Positions 17,489-26,088 are shown, counted from the first letter of the stretch. The stretch: DNA of 64,000 nucleotides from Rubrobacter_D sp963840835 (GCA_963840835.1 CAWJAM010000008.1:154921-218920), one strand, 5' to 3'. Program-made: numbers and translations. Notes: a model not told the origin generated them from the letters alone.

Positions 17489-17725
17489 ATGAAAAGTAGA
17501 TGGCTCAGGATAGTGTTGGTCGGCACGATGCTGCTGGTTCTGGCTTCGGTCGGGGTAGGAGTCTCAACTGCCCAGGTTGCCCCCGAGCGCCCTAACTTCG
17601 TGGGGGTCATGACAGACGACCTCGACACCCTCGCAGGCTCAGGGACGAGCAACAAGCTCGTGGGTGAGGGCGGCACTGATACGGTGCGCGGGGGCCAAGA
17701 GCGACCCATCGTCGGTTTCCCGTAG
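17489..17725 (+). pseudogene. Truncated sulfatase remnant
   Basis: This 78-codon frame has an intact signal peptide (MKSRWLRIVLVGTMLLVLAS) followed by APERPNFVGVMTDDLD. That is the opening of arylsulfatase / N-acetylglucosamine-6-sulfatase proteins: RPNxxxxxTDDxD supplies the first metal-binding Asp residues. The reading then jumps to a Gly-rich GTSNKLVGEGGTDTVRGGQ, which resembles a calcium-binding RTX-like tail, and stops. The whole catalytic domain with the formylglycine motif (CxPxR) is absent. The simplest explanation is a large internal deletion. It might be translated as a short secreted peptide but cannot be a sulfatase. Confidence 0.72.
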
Positions 17726-17740
17726 GACCGGGTAAGCACA

Positions 17741-19063
17741 GTGATGGCAGGAGTAGCCCGAAGGTACAGACTCTGGATACGGACCGTGGAGGTCGTCGGC
17801 GTGCTCGTCATGCTAACGGGCGTTCTCTTCGTCTTACAAAGCTCCTTCAAGCCGCAGGTCACCTGTCCGACGGGCCCCACCGCCGCGAAGACCCAGAGCA
17901 AGCTGTGGTTCAACGACGGCGTCTGGTGGGGGATACTCTTCGACGGCTCCTCCGAGGAGTACCACATCTACCGCTACGACGGGGCGAAGGGCGGCTGGAA
18001 CGACACCGGCACGCTCATCGACGGGCGCAACACCTCAAGGGCCGACGCCCTCTGGGCCGGACCCCACCTGTACGTGGTCAGCGCCGGGACCCAGGCCAGC
18101 TTGAAGAAGGACAGCGCCCGCTTTCTACGCTACACCTACGATCCTTCGACCGGGCGCTACACGCTCGACCGAGGCTTCCCGGTCACCATCACCGAAGGCG
18201 GCATGGAGGCGATCACGCTCGCCAAAGCCGCCAACGGTGGGCTCTGGGCCACCTACACCCAGGAGGTCCAGGACGGCGAGTTACGTAGCGTGTACGTCAC
18301 CCACACGAGGGGCAGCGACGCCGGAAGCTGGGTCGAACCGTTCGTCCCCCCGCTTCGGGGCACGACAGTCACTACCGACGACGTCTCCTCGGTAGTCGCC
18401 TTCGGCGACAAGATCGGCCTGATGTGGGGCAACCAGTACGACGAGTCCGGCAAGTCCGGCTATTACTTCGCCGTACACGAGGACGGAGAGCCAGACGACG
18501 CGTGGCGGCCGGACAACCCGGTAATGGGGCCGAGCACGGTCAACGACCACATCAACCTCAAGGTCGACTCGGAGGGACGAATCTTCGCCGCGACGAAGAA
18601 CAGGCGCGACCGCATAAACCGGGATCTGGACGCCCCCTACGGCGTATTGTGGGTGCGAGATCCGGATGGAACCTGGACAAGCCACGTCTTCAGCAAGGTG
18701 GGCGACTTCTACACGCGTTCACTGGTGCTCTTGGACCAGAGCCGTAACGACCTCTACATATTCGCCACGTCCCCCACCTGCACCGGCGGCAAGATCTACT
18801 ACAAGAGAACCGACCTGAACGATATCTCATTCGAGGACGGCGGGGGAACCCTGTTCATGCAGGGCTCAGGCGGGCTGAAGATCGGCGACGTCACCTCGAC
18901 CAAGCAGAACCTCAGCGGAGATATGAAGAATCTCAGCGGAGGCATGAATCCTATTGTAGTGGCCTCTAGTACGACCGGCCGCTACTATTACAATCTCCTC
19001 GACCCAAGCAGCGGGGAGAAGCTTTTTCCGAAAGGAGCCCCCATAGACAATGCGGGATTCTAG
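17741..19063 (+). CDS. Membrane-anchored sialidase-like propeller protein
   Basis: This is a 440-residue protein with a single N-terminal hydrophobic helix (VEVVGVLVMLTGVLFVLQSS, residues ~17-36), probably a signal anchor. The extracellular part resembles BNR/exo-alpha-sialidase-type propellers: KLWFNDGVWWGILFDGSS, ADALWAGPHLYVVSAG, GGLWATYTQEVQDG and KIGLMWGNQYDESG. Paired Cys (TCPTG, PTCTGG) are present. I do not see a full catalytic Arg triad and Asp-boxes are poor, so enzymatic activity is doubtful. It follows the sulfatase remnant by 15 nt on the same strand, likely one transcript with 16140-17432. Confidence 0.72.
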   Translation: MMAGVARRYRLWIRTVEVVGVLVMLTGVLFVLQSSFKPQVTCPTGPTAAKTQSKLWFNDGVWWGILFDGSSEEYHIYRYDGAKGGWNDTGTLIDGRNTSRADALWAGPHLYVVSAGTQASLKKDSARFLRYTYDPSTGRYTLDRGFPVTITEGGMEAITLAKAANGGLWATYTQEVQDGELRSVYVTHTRGSDAGSWVEPFVPPLRGTTVTTDDVSSVVAFGDKIGLMWGNQYDESGKSGYYFAVHEDGEPDDAWRPDNPVMGPSTVNDHINLKVDSEGRIFAATKNRRDRINRDLDAPYGVLWVRDPDGTWTSHVFSKVGDFYTRSLVLLDQSRNDLYIFATSPTCTGGKIYYKRTDLNDISFEDGGGTLFMQGSGGLKIGDVTSTKQNLSGDMKNLSGGMNPIVVASSTTGRYYYNLLDPSSGEKLFPKGAPIDNAGF

Positions 19064-19135
19064 TGGGTACTTGATCCGCGCGAAGAACGCCATCGGCCGA
19101 GCGCTCGCCGCGCCCCTCGTACGGGGCTGATCCGG

Positions 19136-20068
19136 TTGTTCTACGCCTTCCTCTCGCTGCCGAGTCCGCCGACACCGATCATCTTCGAGGCCGGGCCGCT
19201 CACCCTCCGCTACTACGGCGTGTGCATCGTGCTTGGCATAATCGTCGGCACCTGGGTCACGGGCCGCCAGCTGGCGAGCAGGGGCTACGACGGCGCCCTT
19301 GCCCTCGAGTCGCTGTTCTTCATCGTCCCGCTGGGCCTCGCCGGGGCGCGCCTCTACCACTTTGCGACCCAGTTGCTGTTCGGCGGGCAATACGCCAAGC
19401 CGTTTCCCGCGGTCCTCGAGGTCTGGCAGGGGGGCCTGGGGATCTACGGCGGGATCGCGGGCGGCATTGTGGGCGTGCTCCTCTTTAGCTGGTACCGCGC
19501 CATAAGCCCACTCACCTTCGCCGACGCGGCCGCCCCCGGCCTCGTCCTCGGCCAGGCCATAGGCCGGTGGGGCAACTACTTCAATCAGGAGCTTTTCGGA
19601 CGGCCCTCGGACCTGCCATGGGCCATATACATCGCGCCGCAGAACCGGCCACCGCAGTTCGCCGACGCGACCTCGTTCCACCCGACCTTCCTCTACGAGG
19701 CGCTATGGGACGTACTCGTGTGCCTGGTTCTGCTCTGGGTGGCCCGCCGCTTCTCGGAGCGTCTGAAAGCCGGCGACATCTTTGTGCTTTACGTGGTGCT
19801 CTACTCCGCCGGACGTTTCCTCGTGGAGATCCTCCGCGTGGATCCGGCATTCCTGATCGGAGGCTCCGTACGGGGCGATCTCCTCGTGAGCGGCGCCCTC
19901 GCCGTCAGCTTCGCCCTCCTCCTGCTCCTGAGACACACTCGCCCTTCCCGAAAACTCGGGGGTAGGGAGCCTACTCCCCCAGGCTCGTCGTTGTTGCAAA
20001 GGTTGCGGAAATCGCGGTGCGACGAAATGTGCCGGATTACCTGTGCACGTGGGCGCGGTGTCCCCTAG
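19136..20068 (+). CDS. lgt: Prolipoprotein diacylglyceryl transferase
   Basis: This 310-residue seven-TM enzyme transfers diacylglycerol from phosphatidylglycerol to the lipobox cysteine of prolipoproteins. The Lgt signature GQAIGRWGNYFNQELFGRP (residues ~141-159) is complete, including the essential Arg and Asn. FEAGPLTLRYYGVCIVLGI near the N-terminus and HPTFLYEALWDVLV fit the family. It begins with TTG 19136. The C-terminal ~25 residues past RPSRKLGG are low-complexity and may be an extension. It is a housekeeping gene inserted between EPS genes; linkage to them is not required for function. Confidence 0.92.
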   Translation: MFYAFLSLPSPPTPIIFEAGPLTLRYYGVCIVLGIIVGTWVTGRQLASRGYDGALALESLFFIVPLGLAGARLYHFATQLLFGGQYAKPFPAVLEVWQGGLGIYGGIAGGIVGVLLFSWYRAISPLTFADAAAPGLVLGQAIGRWGNYFNQELFGRPSDLPWAIYIAPQNRPPQFADATSFHPTFLYEALWDVLVCLVLLWVARRFSERLKAGDIFVLYVVLYSAGRFLVEILRVDPAFLIGGSVRGDLLVSGALAVSFALLLLLRHTRPSRKLGGREPTPPGSSLLQRLRKSRCDEMCRITCARGRGVP

Positions 20069-20126
20069 AATCCCGGGAAGAAGTATTCGGGGTCATCGGT
20101 TTGGCCCCGACTATGAGGGGGATCGT

Positions 20127-21647
20127 ATGGAGCAAGGACTAAAGCAGAAGCAGTTGCAGATCCTGCAAGACTACGCGGGTCCTGGCGCCGCGAGCACGAA
20201 GCGTTGGATGCAAGTCTGGAGGCAGCGTCTAACCGTGACCTTACTGGTCTTATCCGACGTTCTGGTGGCGCTACTGGTATTGGAGGCGGCGTCCTCGCTC
20301 CAGGGCATCTGGGTTCGGGGCACGCTAATTACGATGACGATAGCCACCACCGTACCTGCGGTGGCAATGTGGGTGGGGTTGCGCGCGCTGATAGGACTAT
20401 ACCCGGGCTATGGCCTGGGCGCCGTAGAGGAAGTACGGAGGCACACCTACGCCGCGCTCGCGGCCCTGGCCATGCTTGCAGTCTTCGCCGTGGGTTTTCG
20501 CCTCAGTGGTACGCTCTCACGGTCGGTGGTGGTCCTGTTCTTCTCTGGGCTCTTGATCCTGGTTCCTTTTGTACGGTACCTGACCAAGATAGGCCTCAAG
20601 AAGGTAGGCATGTGGGGCAAGCCGATAATAATCTTCGGCTCCGGGCAGAACGAGGGCAAGGTAAGGGGGCGTGTCTCGACGCTCTTACGGGAAAATTGGG
20701 AGCTCGGCTACGATCCGGTCGCCGTCTTCGATTGTCGTCTGCCGCATCCACCGGCTCGACGGAGACCCGTCGAGCCGTCACTGGATGGGTCGTCCTTCGA
20801 ACAGACCTTGACCGAGGTTGCGGAGTTGGCCATGAGGCAAGGCGTGAACACCGCCGTCCTGGCCATGCCCCATACTCGCCGTGAGCAACTGATCGAGATT
20901 ATCGGCCTGGCGAGCCTCAACTTCCGGCACGTCTTGATCACACCCAACCTGAGCGGCATCACGAACTCGGCGGTGGTAGCCAGGGACCTCGCCGGCATCT
21001 TCGCGGTAGAGATCAGATACAACCTGCTAAACCCCTGGGCGCTTCGAGTAAAGCGGATTCTGGACCTCTGTACCACCGTGATCGGGGGAGCGCTGATACT
21101 GCCCGTCTTCCTCATGCTGACCTTGCTGGTCTATATAGAGTCGGGGAGGCCAGTTTTCTACAAGGATCAACGGATGGGCCGGGATGGGGACCTCTTCTCG
21201 TGCGCGAAGTTCCGCACCATGGTGCCCGACGCGGAGCCCCTGCTCCTTCGAATGCTCGAGGAGGATGCAGGGTTGAGGAATGAGTACACCAAGTACCATA
21301 AACTGCGCGACGATCCTCGCGTTACGCGCGTCGGCCGTTTCTTGCGCAAGACCAGCCTGGACGAGCTGCCGCAGCTCTGGAACGTAATACGCGGGGAGAT
21401 GAGCCTGGTAGGGCCTCGCCCCTACCTCCCGCGAGAGTCGAAGGAGATAGGCGTCACGCAGAGCGAGATCCTGCGCGTACCCCCTGGGGTGACCGGGCCC
21501 TGGCAGGTGGCCGGGCGTAACCAGACCACCTTCGACGAAAGGGTCGGACTGGATGCCGATTACGTCCGCCATTGGTCGGTATGGTTGGATCTGGTCCTCC
21601 TCGCCCGCACCGCGCAGACCGTCATACTTCGGCGGGGGGCCTGGTGA
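20127..21647 (+). CDS. Exopolysaccharide polyprenyl glycosylphosphotransferase (WbaP-like)
   Basis: The product is about 506 residues from ATG 20127 (AGGGGG five nt upstream). It has four or five N-terminal TMs, a central Rossmann-like cytosolic domain (GKPIIIFGSGQNEGKV) and a C-terminal bacterial sugar transferase domain. The last has the reentrant TM (RVKRILDLCTTVIGG), FYKDQRMGRDGDLFSCAKFR, TSLDELPQLWNVIRGEMSLV, GPRPYLP and GVTGPWQVAGR. It starts repeat-unit synthesis by moving a sugar-1-phosphate to undecaprenyl phosphate. It is a close paralogue of 54678-56189 (shared LYPGYGLG, TRREQ, WVxDLVLLARTxxxVxLRRGAx). Confidence 0.92.
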   Translation: MEQGLKQKQLQILQDYAGPGAASTKRWMQVWRQRLTVTLLVLSDVLVALLVLEAASSLQGIWVRGTLITMTIATTVPAVAMWVGLRALIGLYPGYGLGAVEEVRRHTYAALAALAMLAVFAVGFRLSGTLSRSVVVLFFSGLLILVPFVRYLTKIGLKKVGMWGKPIIIFGSGQNEGKVRGRVSTLLRENWELGYDPVAVFDCRLPHPPARRRPVEPSLDGSSFEQTLTEVAELAMRQGVNTAVLAMPHTRREQLIEIIGLASLNFRHVLITPNLSGITNSAVVARDLAGIFAVEIRYNLLNPWALRVKRILDLCTTVIGGALILPVFLMLTLLVYIESGRPVFYKDQRMGRDGDLFSCAKFRTMVPDAEPLLLRMLEEDAGLRNEYTKYHKLRDDPRVTRVGRFLRKTSLDELPQLWNVIRGEMSLVGPRPYLPRESKEIGVTQSEILRVPPGVTGPWQVAGRNQTTFDERVGLDADYVRHWSVWLDLVLLARTAQTVILRRGAW

Positions 21648-21895
21648 GCGTGATGCGGCTGACCCACGATTCCCTCGCGTAACGTTCGTCGTGTTCGCGG
21701 TGCTGGCGGTCCATGCGGCGGGCGGCCTGCCGATGGGCCTTCGGCGCGACAGTATTCCCCAGGGATGTGTAAAATGGGGTTCAAAGCTCGCGGCTTCAGG
21801 TGGGATTGTCCACCTCGCCGGGGCAACGCCGGTACCTAGGAAAGGTCCTTCTTGCCACCGGACAATACCGATCGGTCGATCCGGCTTCTCCGAGT

Positions 21896-22723
21896 ATGAT
21901 CGAGAGGCTTAGAACGCTTTTGCCCCTGCCGAGGTACTCGATGTACGTCGCTGGCGTGCTCCTGATGCTCTCTACAGCGGTCGGCGTGGGGGCGACGACC
22001 GCGGTCATATTCAGCTGGCAGTCCGGACGGGCCGCGACCGGTGCCTCAGGTACCGGCGCCACCGTGACCGGCCCTGCCGAGACGAGTACGCGGGAAGTCA
22101 GCAAGTTGGAGACGACCGGTACCGCCAGAGCGCCGGAAGACACGGAAGTCGAACCGTCCAGCGATCCCAACGCCTTCTCCGATGCAAAGCCCAAGGCATC
22201 GTTCAAACATCGCGCCGATAAGGGCAACAGCCGCGGGGATTACACCTACATCAGCGACCCGAGCATAAACGGTGATCCGAACGCCATCGTCCTTGCCTCG
22301 CCGACCTCGGGTCGGGGGAACAACGGCTCCTACAAGCACAACATCGGCGTCTGGTACGAGCCCGTAGCCCGGAGGTGGGCGATCTTCAACCAGGACCTGG
22401 CACCGGTGCCCGCGGGCTCTACCTTCCAGGTGGTCGTCCCGCAGGCATCCGAGAAGTTCCTCCACGAGGCAGATCTCTTGAACACCGCCGGAAACTACAC
22501 CTACCTCGACGACCCCCTGACAAACGGCGAACCCGACGCCGTACTCTCGGTCACGCAGAACTGGAACCCGGGGGGCGGCAGGGGCGTCTACAACGATCAT
22601 CCAATAGATACCCTCTACGACGCAACGGTGGAACAATGGGCGGTTTACAACCGGGACGGTGCGTCGATTCCCGAAGGAGCCGCCTTCAACATCTCCGTCT
22701 CGGCGGGCGTCGACGAGCCTTAA
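21896..22723 (+). CDS. Signal-anchored protein with two tandem ~70-residue repeats (DUF7452-like)
   Basis: The product is about 275 residues. One N-terminal TM (MYVAGVLLMLSTAVGVGAT) is followed by a Thr/Ser/Gly-rich linker (residues ~45-95) and two copies of a compact domain. Copy 1 is FKHRADKGNSRGDYTYISDP ... IGVWYEPVARRWAIFNQD, copy 2 is FLHEADLLNTAGNYTYLDDP ... VEQWAVYNRD. These match my memory of a domain annotated DUF7452 in some databases. ATG 21896 is chosen so that the TM lies near the N-terminus; an in-frame start at 21800 would add 32 residues. The protein would sit outside the cell. Function is unknown. It is the last + strand gene before the hairpin cluster. Confidence 0.72.
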   Translation: MIERLRTLLPLPRYSMYVAGVLLMLSTAVGVGATTAVIFSWQSGRAATGASGTGATVTGPAETSTREVSKLETTGTARAPEDTEVEPSSDPNAFSDAKPKASFKHRADKGNSRGDYTYISDPSINGDPNAIVLASPTSGRGNNGSYKHNIGVWYEPVARRWAIFNQDLAPVPAGSTFQVVVPQASEKFLHEADLLNTAGNYTYLDDPLTNGEPDAVLSVTQNWNPGGGRGVYNDHPIDTLYDATVEQWAVYNRDGASIPEGAAFNISVSAGVDEP

Positions 22724-22724
22724 A

Positions 22725-22758
22725 GCGATTAGCAGAGGTCAAGACCTCTGCTAATCGC
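22725..22758. terminator. Perfect 16-bp hairpin
   Basis: GCGATTAGCAGAGGTC at 22725-22740 is exactly complementary to 22743-22758, separated by AA (effective loop about 4-6 nt). It begins at the third base after the stop of the 21896 gene. It is the first of three hairpins between convergent genes, very likely a terminator. Confidence 0.7.
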
Positions 22759-22827
22759 GCATTTCAGCGCGTCAGCCAGTCAGCATTTCAGCAAACAAAA
22801 AGCTGACTGGCTGAAATGCTGAAATGC
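22759..22827. terminator. Long 26-bp imperfect hairpin with A-rich loop
   Basis: The 5' arm 22759-22784 pairs with 22802-22827 over 26 bp, with a 3-bp internal mismatch (GCG opposite AAT). The 17-nt loop holds an A-rich ACAAAAA run. The arms are built from repeats of TCAGC and GCATTTCAGC. It is the middle of three hairpins. A terminator or attenuating structure for both strands is likely. Confidence 0.6.
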
Positions 22828-22831
22828 TGAG

Positions 22832-22867
22832 AGCTTGCAAAGAGGTATCTGAACCTCTTTGCAAGCT
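22832..22867. terminator. Perfect 15-bp hairpin
   Basis: AGCTTGCAAAGAGGT at 22832-22846 pairs perfectly with 22853-22867 across a 6-nt ATCTGA loop. It lies 20 nt from the stop codon of the minus-strand coiled-coil gene, so it probably terminates that transcript. Confidence 0.68.
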
Positions 22868-22887
22868 GCTGTGAGGCGGTGTTCGAC

Positions 22888-23829
22888 TCACGGCGCCAGC
22901 ATGCTCAAGGCCACCGTCAGGGAGACGAACCACGCGATCAGAACCCCTACGAGCAAGCCGACTATCCCGAGGGGACTGCGCCACAGCGGGCGGCTTGCCC
23001 CCGATCCGGGGGCCCCGTCGCCGGCGGCCGAACGCTTGCGGCGACTGGGTGCCTCCTGAGACCGCTGAAGCTCTTGCTCCAGGCGCGCCAGTTCCTGCTC
23101 TTGCTGTTCGGCCCGTCGTTGCATCTCCACGCGCTCCTCGCGCTCCCTCTCTAACCCTTCGGCCAACCGTTGGCGTTCCTGCCGTAAGCGTTCCGCTTCT
23201 TCCTGAACCCCCGACACCTCAGCCTGCTCGCGCTCCAGCCCCTCGGCCCGCCGCAAGATCTCCTGGTGTCCCCGGCGCTCCCGCTGGAGCTCCTCCGTCA
23301 CTCGCTGGTGCTCCTGCTGCAGGCGTAGTCGTTCTTCTTCCAGGCGCTCGGCTTGCTGCTGCGTCGCAAGGCGCTGCTCTCGTTCTGTCTCGAGGTCTTC
23401 CACTAGTTGCTGGCGCTCCTGCCCGGACCGCTCCGCATCTCGCTGAACTCTCGATTGCTCCTCGAGCTCGTATTCCAACTGTTCGGCCCGCTGCTGCACC
23501 TCCAGACGATTCCGACGCTCCAGCTCGAGCTCCTCCGTCACTCGCTGGTGCTCCTGCTGCAGGCGTCCGACCTCGCCTTCATCTTCTACACGCGCTCGTC
23601 GCCTTCGCTCGAGGTTCTCCCGCAATCGTGGATCCGTCTCCTCCAGATACTCCGTCAACTGCCGGCGCTCCCGAGACTCTCGCTCCAGCTCTTCTGTCAG
23701 CATGCGCCGCTCTTCACGCAGCATATCCAGCCGGTCGTGTTGGTCGCGCAGTAACTCGTGCCAGTCCTCGCCGAGGTCTTCTGACCTCCGCGAGCTTCGC
23801 AAGGTGCCGATTGCGATGGTTAAGGTCAC
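22888..23829 (-). CDS. Tail-anchored coiled-coil protein
   Basis: This 313-residue protein is almost entirely charged heptad-like coiled coil (residues ~20-260), rich in Glu, Arg and Gln: QERQRLAEGLEREREERVEM, LQQEHQRVTEELQRERR. A basic linker (PSRRKRS) follows, then one C-terminal hydrophobic helix (SPLGIVGLLVGVLIAWFVSL) that would anchor it by its tail. There is no signal peptide. LQQEHQRVTEEL occurs twice, encoded by an identical 40-nt stretch 240 nt apart, so part of the coil arose by duplication. The start GTG 23829 is the only good one in reach. Function is not recognised; a scaffold or tether at the membrane is possible. Its stop faces the triple hairpin. Confidence 0.72.
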   Translation of the reverse strand: MTLTIAIGTLRSSRRSEDLGEDWHELLRDQHDRLDMLREERRMLTEELERESRERRQLTEYLEETDPRLRENLERRRRARVEDEGEVGRLQQEHQRVTEELELERRNRLEVQQRAEQLEYELEEQSRVQRDAERSGQERQQLVEDLETEREQRLATQQQAERLEEERLRLQQEHQRVTEELQRERRGHQEILRRAEGLEREQAEVSGVQEEAERLRQERQRLAEGLEREREERVEMQRRAEQQEQELARLEQELQRSQEAPSRRKRSAAGDGAPGSGASRPLWRSPLGIVGLLVGVLIAWFVSLTVALSMLAP

Positions 23830-24391
23830 GATACTGACTAAGAAGCACGACAGGAAGCAACAAGTCCATCATTAGCTCATTCTCCAAACGTTCGTAGAAA
23901 CGCTCTTGAGGTCTTCCTTACGATTGTACTATGAGAGTAGCACGTGTTCCGTATAGGTAGCCTGGCGGAGCTGAGTAGCCTATGAAGCCGCCGAACTGGT
24001 CGCTGTTTTCGACCCTCGGATGAAGCAGTGCAGAAGCACCCCTTGAAGGGAGCTGCGCTCATTAACCGGACCACAGCGATCTGTCTCCTACCGGAGCGCA
24101 GCCCTGGTCGTCTCTGGTACCCACCGATTCAACCTGCGCCCGAGTTGCTGACTAGCGCGATGTCCTCGTCGCGCAGGTGAAGACTATGTCTGGCTCTTCA
24201 ACGATTCCCAAGAGATTGCCCCTTCATCCCTCCGTCTATGGTTATGCTCGCTATGCTGCTGCAAGTACCATGACGATTGCTCCAATGCCGAAGTCAAACA
24301 GAGGATGCACTTCCATCTCAGATGGAAGGACGCGCTTTGGAGATACGGCTCGTGGCCACATCCTCGGTGCGCTCGAAGTGGGACAGGACCC
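23830..24391. other. Intergenic region, no supported gene
   Basis: About 560 nt. Short frames on both strands have no recognisable domain and poor coding character. The right end merges into the 3' part of the epimerase pseudogene. I see no RNA gene or strong repeat. Confidence 0.5.
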
Positions 24392-24975
24392 TCAGCGTCT
24401 ACTTGCAGCCTCCTGGCGATCAGCTAGCTGCCCGACGAACCACTCGATGGTCTTGCGCAGCCCCTCGCCCCCCCACTCGCGGCTCCCAGCCTAGAGTCAC
24501 TTTGGCGCGCCTTATCTGCAGGCAGCGGCGCTTGGGATCGTCCTCCGGCAGCCCTTCGTAGATTAACTGCTCTCGCTGGAGGAAATCTCTCCTACCATCA
24601 GGGCGATCTCTAGCACGCTCATCTCGTGCGGGTTGCCTACAGCGGGTTGCGTCGATACTGACCTGCCCCTAAGTCGACGCAACGTCGGCCTACCAGACGG
24701 TCCCCTCATCGAGACCACACATGTGCATCATGCGATGTGGGTCATGTCCACTGAAACCCGCTGTATGTTGACCGCACACCTCTCCTCACTCGACATCAAG
24801 CGCACGCAGCCCTCTATGAGGTCGTCTATGTACTGGATGCTCCTCGTCTGGCTACCGTCTCCGTAGACGGTCAGGGGCTCGCCGAGGAGGTCGGGTCTAA
24901 TGAAGTTCGGCACCATCTTGGGCCTTGTACCAGGCCGAGAAGTGAGACGCGATATTCCGTCCCAGCATGCACACT
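24392..24975 (-). pseudogene. UDP-glucuronate decarboxylase-like epimerase, C-terminal remnant
   Basis: Reading on the minus strand gives the C-terminal half of an extended SDR of the UXS / nucleotide-sugar epimerase type: YGPR (frame broken by 1 nt), MVPNFIRPDLLGEPLTVYGD, GSQTRSIQYIDDLIEGCVRL, then VNI|GNPHEMSVLEIALMV, and after another shift IYEGLPEDDPKRR, AKVTLGWEPRVG and GLRKTIEWFVGQL. The VNI|GNP junction is split by a 124-bp MITE (24640-24763). The N-terminal NAD-binding half is missing; the gene stops at the TA beside the dead IS630 element. It once made or converted a UDP-sugar (probably UDP-xylose) for the glycan. The family name rests on motifs only. Confidence 0.78.
24640..24763. 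repeat. 124-bp MITE with TA target duplication
   Basis: The element starts CAGCGGGTT and ends AACCCGCTG (inverted ends, partially extended to ~25 bp). It is flanked by TA at 24638-24639 and 24764-24765. Removing it with one TA restores the epimerase reading VNIGNPHEM exactly. It has no coding capacity. TA duplication fits an IS630/Tc1-type transposase acting in trans. Its ends do not match the IS630 elements at 24978 or 53074. Confidence 0.85.
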
Positions 24976-24977
24976 TA

Positions 24978-26088
24978 AGTACATCCAATCTAATATTGAA
25001 GCTGCACGGCTCCTAACAGACGCAGGGCGTTCAGCACGGCTTGCTTCAACTCGGCCAACGAATCGTAGTAGCGACGGGGCATCAAGAAGCCCTTGAGCCT
25101 CTTGCACACCCCCTCTATGTGAGGTTCAGGTGCGGGCACTACGCCGGTAGGTAGTACAGGAGGTAGTACAGGAGGTAGTACAGCTCGAGAGCCCCTGCGC
25201 CTCCCATCCCGGCCGAGCGTCCCGGACCGCCCCGGCCTTGTGCAACGCGGTGCTTTGTCCAAGACCACCCCACGACCCGCTTGCCCTTCCTCTCGGCTTC
25301 TTGGGTCAGGGAATCGAGGTAGCCGAGCACCTCCCCCCTCCGGCAAGACCCTTCCAATATACGCTACTCCAGCGACTCGACTTCTTCGTTCAACGAGACA
25401 GCGTGCCGATCAGGTTGATCCGCTCTTGCTTGCCCCAGCGGCTCCTCACCTCGTGGCGATCAGGTTGATCCGCCCTTACTTCGTCCACGAGTAGGCGGGA
25501 GGGGAAGGCACAACGACACGCCGCTCTGCTCGAGGTATTTCAGGACGATCTCCCCCTCCGAGGCCCCTTTTTTAGCGCCGCCAGCTCTTCTCGGGCTTCG
25601 CGCTCCTCTATGGGCTCCGGAGGTTTGGAGGGCACGTAGCGGGTGCGCTTCCACGAGTAGCCCATCGCCACGAGGTGCTGGCGGATGCTCTCGGCTCAGA
25701 CCCGATCCCGAAGCGTCCCTCGACGGCTTCGGCCAACTGCGTAGCATTCCAGGTCCTCTCCTCGGCGAGCTTTTGCTCCATGAAAATCTTCACCTCCTCA
25801 GTGAGGCGCCTGGGGTTCCCAGGAGCGGTCTTGTCGGCCAAGCCCTCCAGGCCGTGTCCCTCCCAACGCTCGAGGTCTCGACCGATGCTCGCCGGGCTGC
25901 GGTTGGTGTAGGCGGCGATCCCTTCTATGGTCTCTCCCCGGCTCGAGAGGCGCAGCACCTGGGCGCGCAGACGCACCTTGGGCCTGAGGTGGGCATCCTA
26001 CTCGATCTCGCGCAACCGGGCGTCCTGTTCTGGCTTTAGTAGTATGAATCGTGCTGGTGGCATCCCGCAATCATACACTGGACGTACT
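24978..26088 (-). mobile_element. Degraded IS630-family element
   Basis: The ends are AGTACATCCA at 24978 and TGGACGTACT ending at 26088, imperfect inverted repeats, each flanked by TA (24976-24977 and 26089-26090). Length is about 1.11 kb, normal for IS630. The transposase inside is dead. Its left end adjoins the epimerase remnant, and its right TA lies inside the target duplication of the neighbouring IS701. Confidence 0.72.
24990..26063 (-). pseudogene. IS630 transposase, degraded
   Basis: Pieces in order on the minus strand: MPPARFILLKPEQDARLREI then an in-frame TAG; the HTH segment VLRLSSRGETIEGIAAYTNR with EERTWNATQLAEAVEGRFGI; a gap with LKYLEQSGVSLCLPL; EGSCRRGEVLGYLDSLTQEA; and the C-terminal VCKRLKGFLMPRRYYDSLAE ending LLGAVQLQY. 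Several frame changes are needed. A 12-nt unit (GGTAGTACAGGA) is tandemly repeated near 25147-25179, and GATCAGGTTGATCCG occurs twice near 25410 and 25460. The order and motifs fit IS630 DDE transposases. It cannot make an active enzyme. Confidence 0.78.

Noticed and set aside
18866..19681. 271-codon minus frame
   Set aside because: It overlaps both the propeller gene and lgt, which are certain.
22995..23837. 280-codon + frame, Ala/Pro-rich
   Set aside because: Reverse complement of the coiled-coil gene; the Glu/Arg heptad frame with a C-terminal TM is far more protein-like.
23877..24074. 65-codon minus frame
   Set aside because: No domain and no ribosome site.
25147..25179. Triple GGTAGTACAGGA array as a possible regulatory repeat
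   Set aside because: It lies inside a dead transposase and is simply a local tandem duplication.
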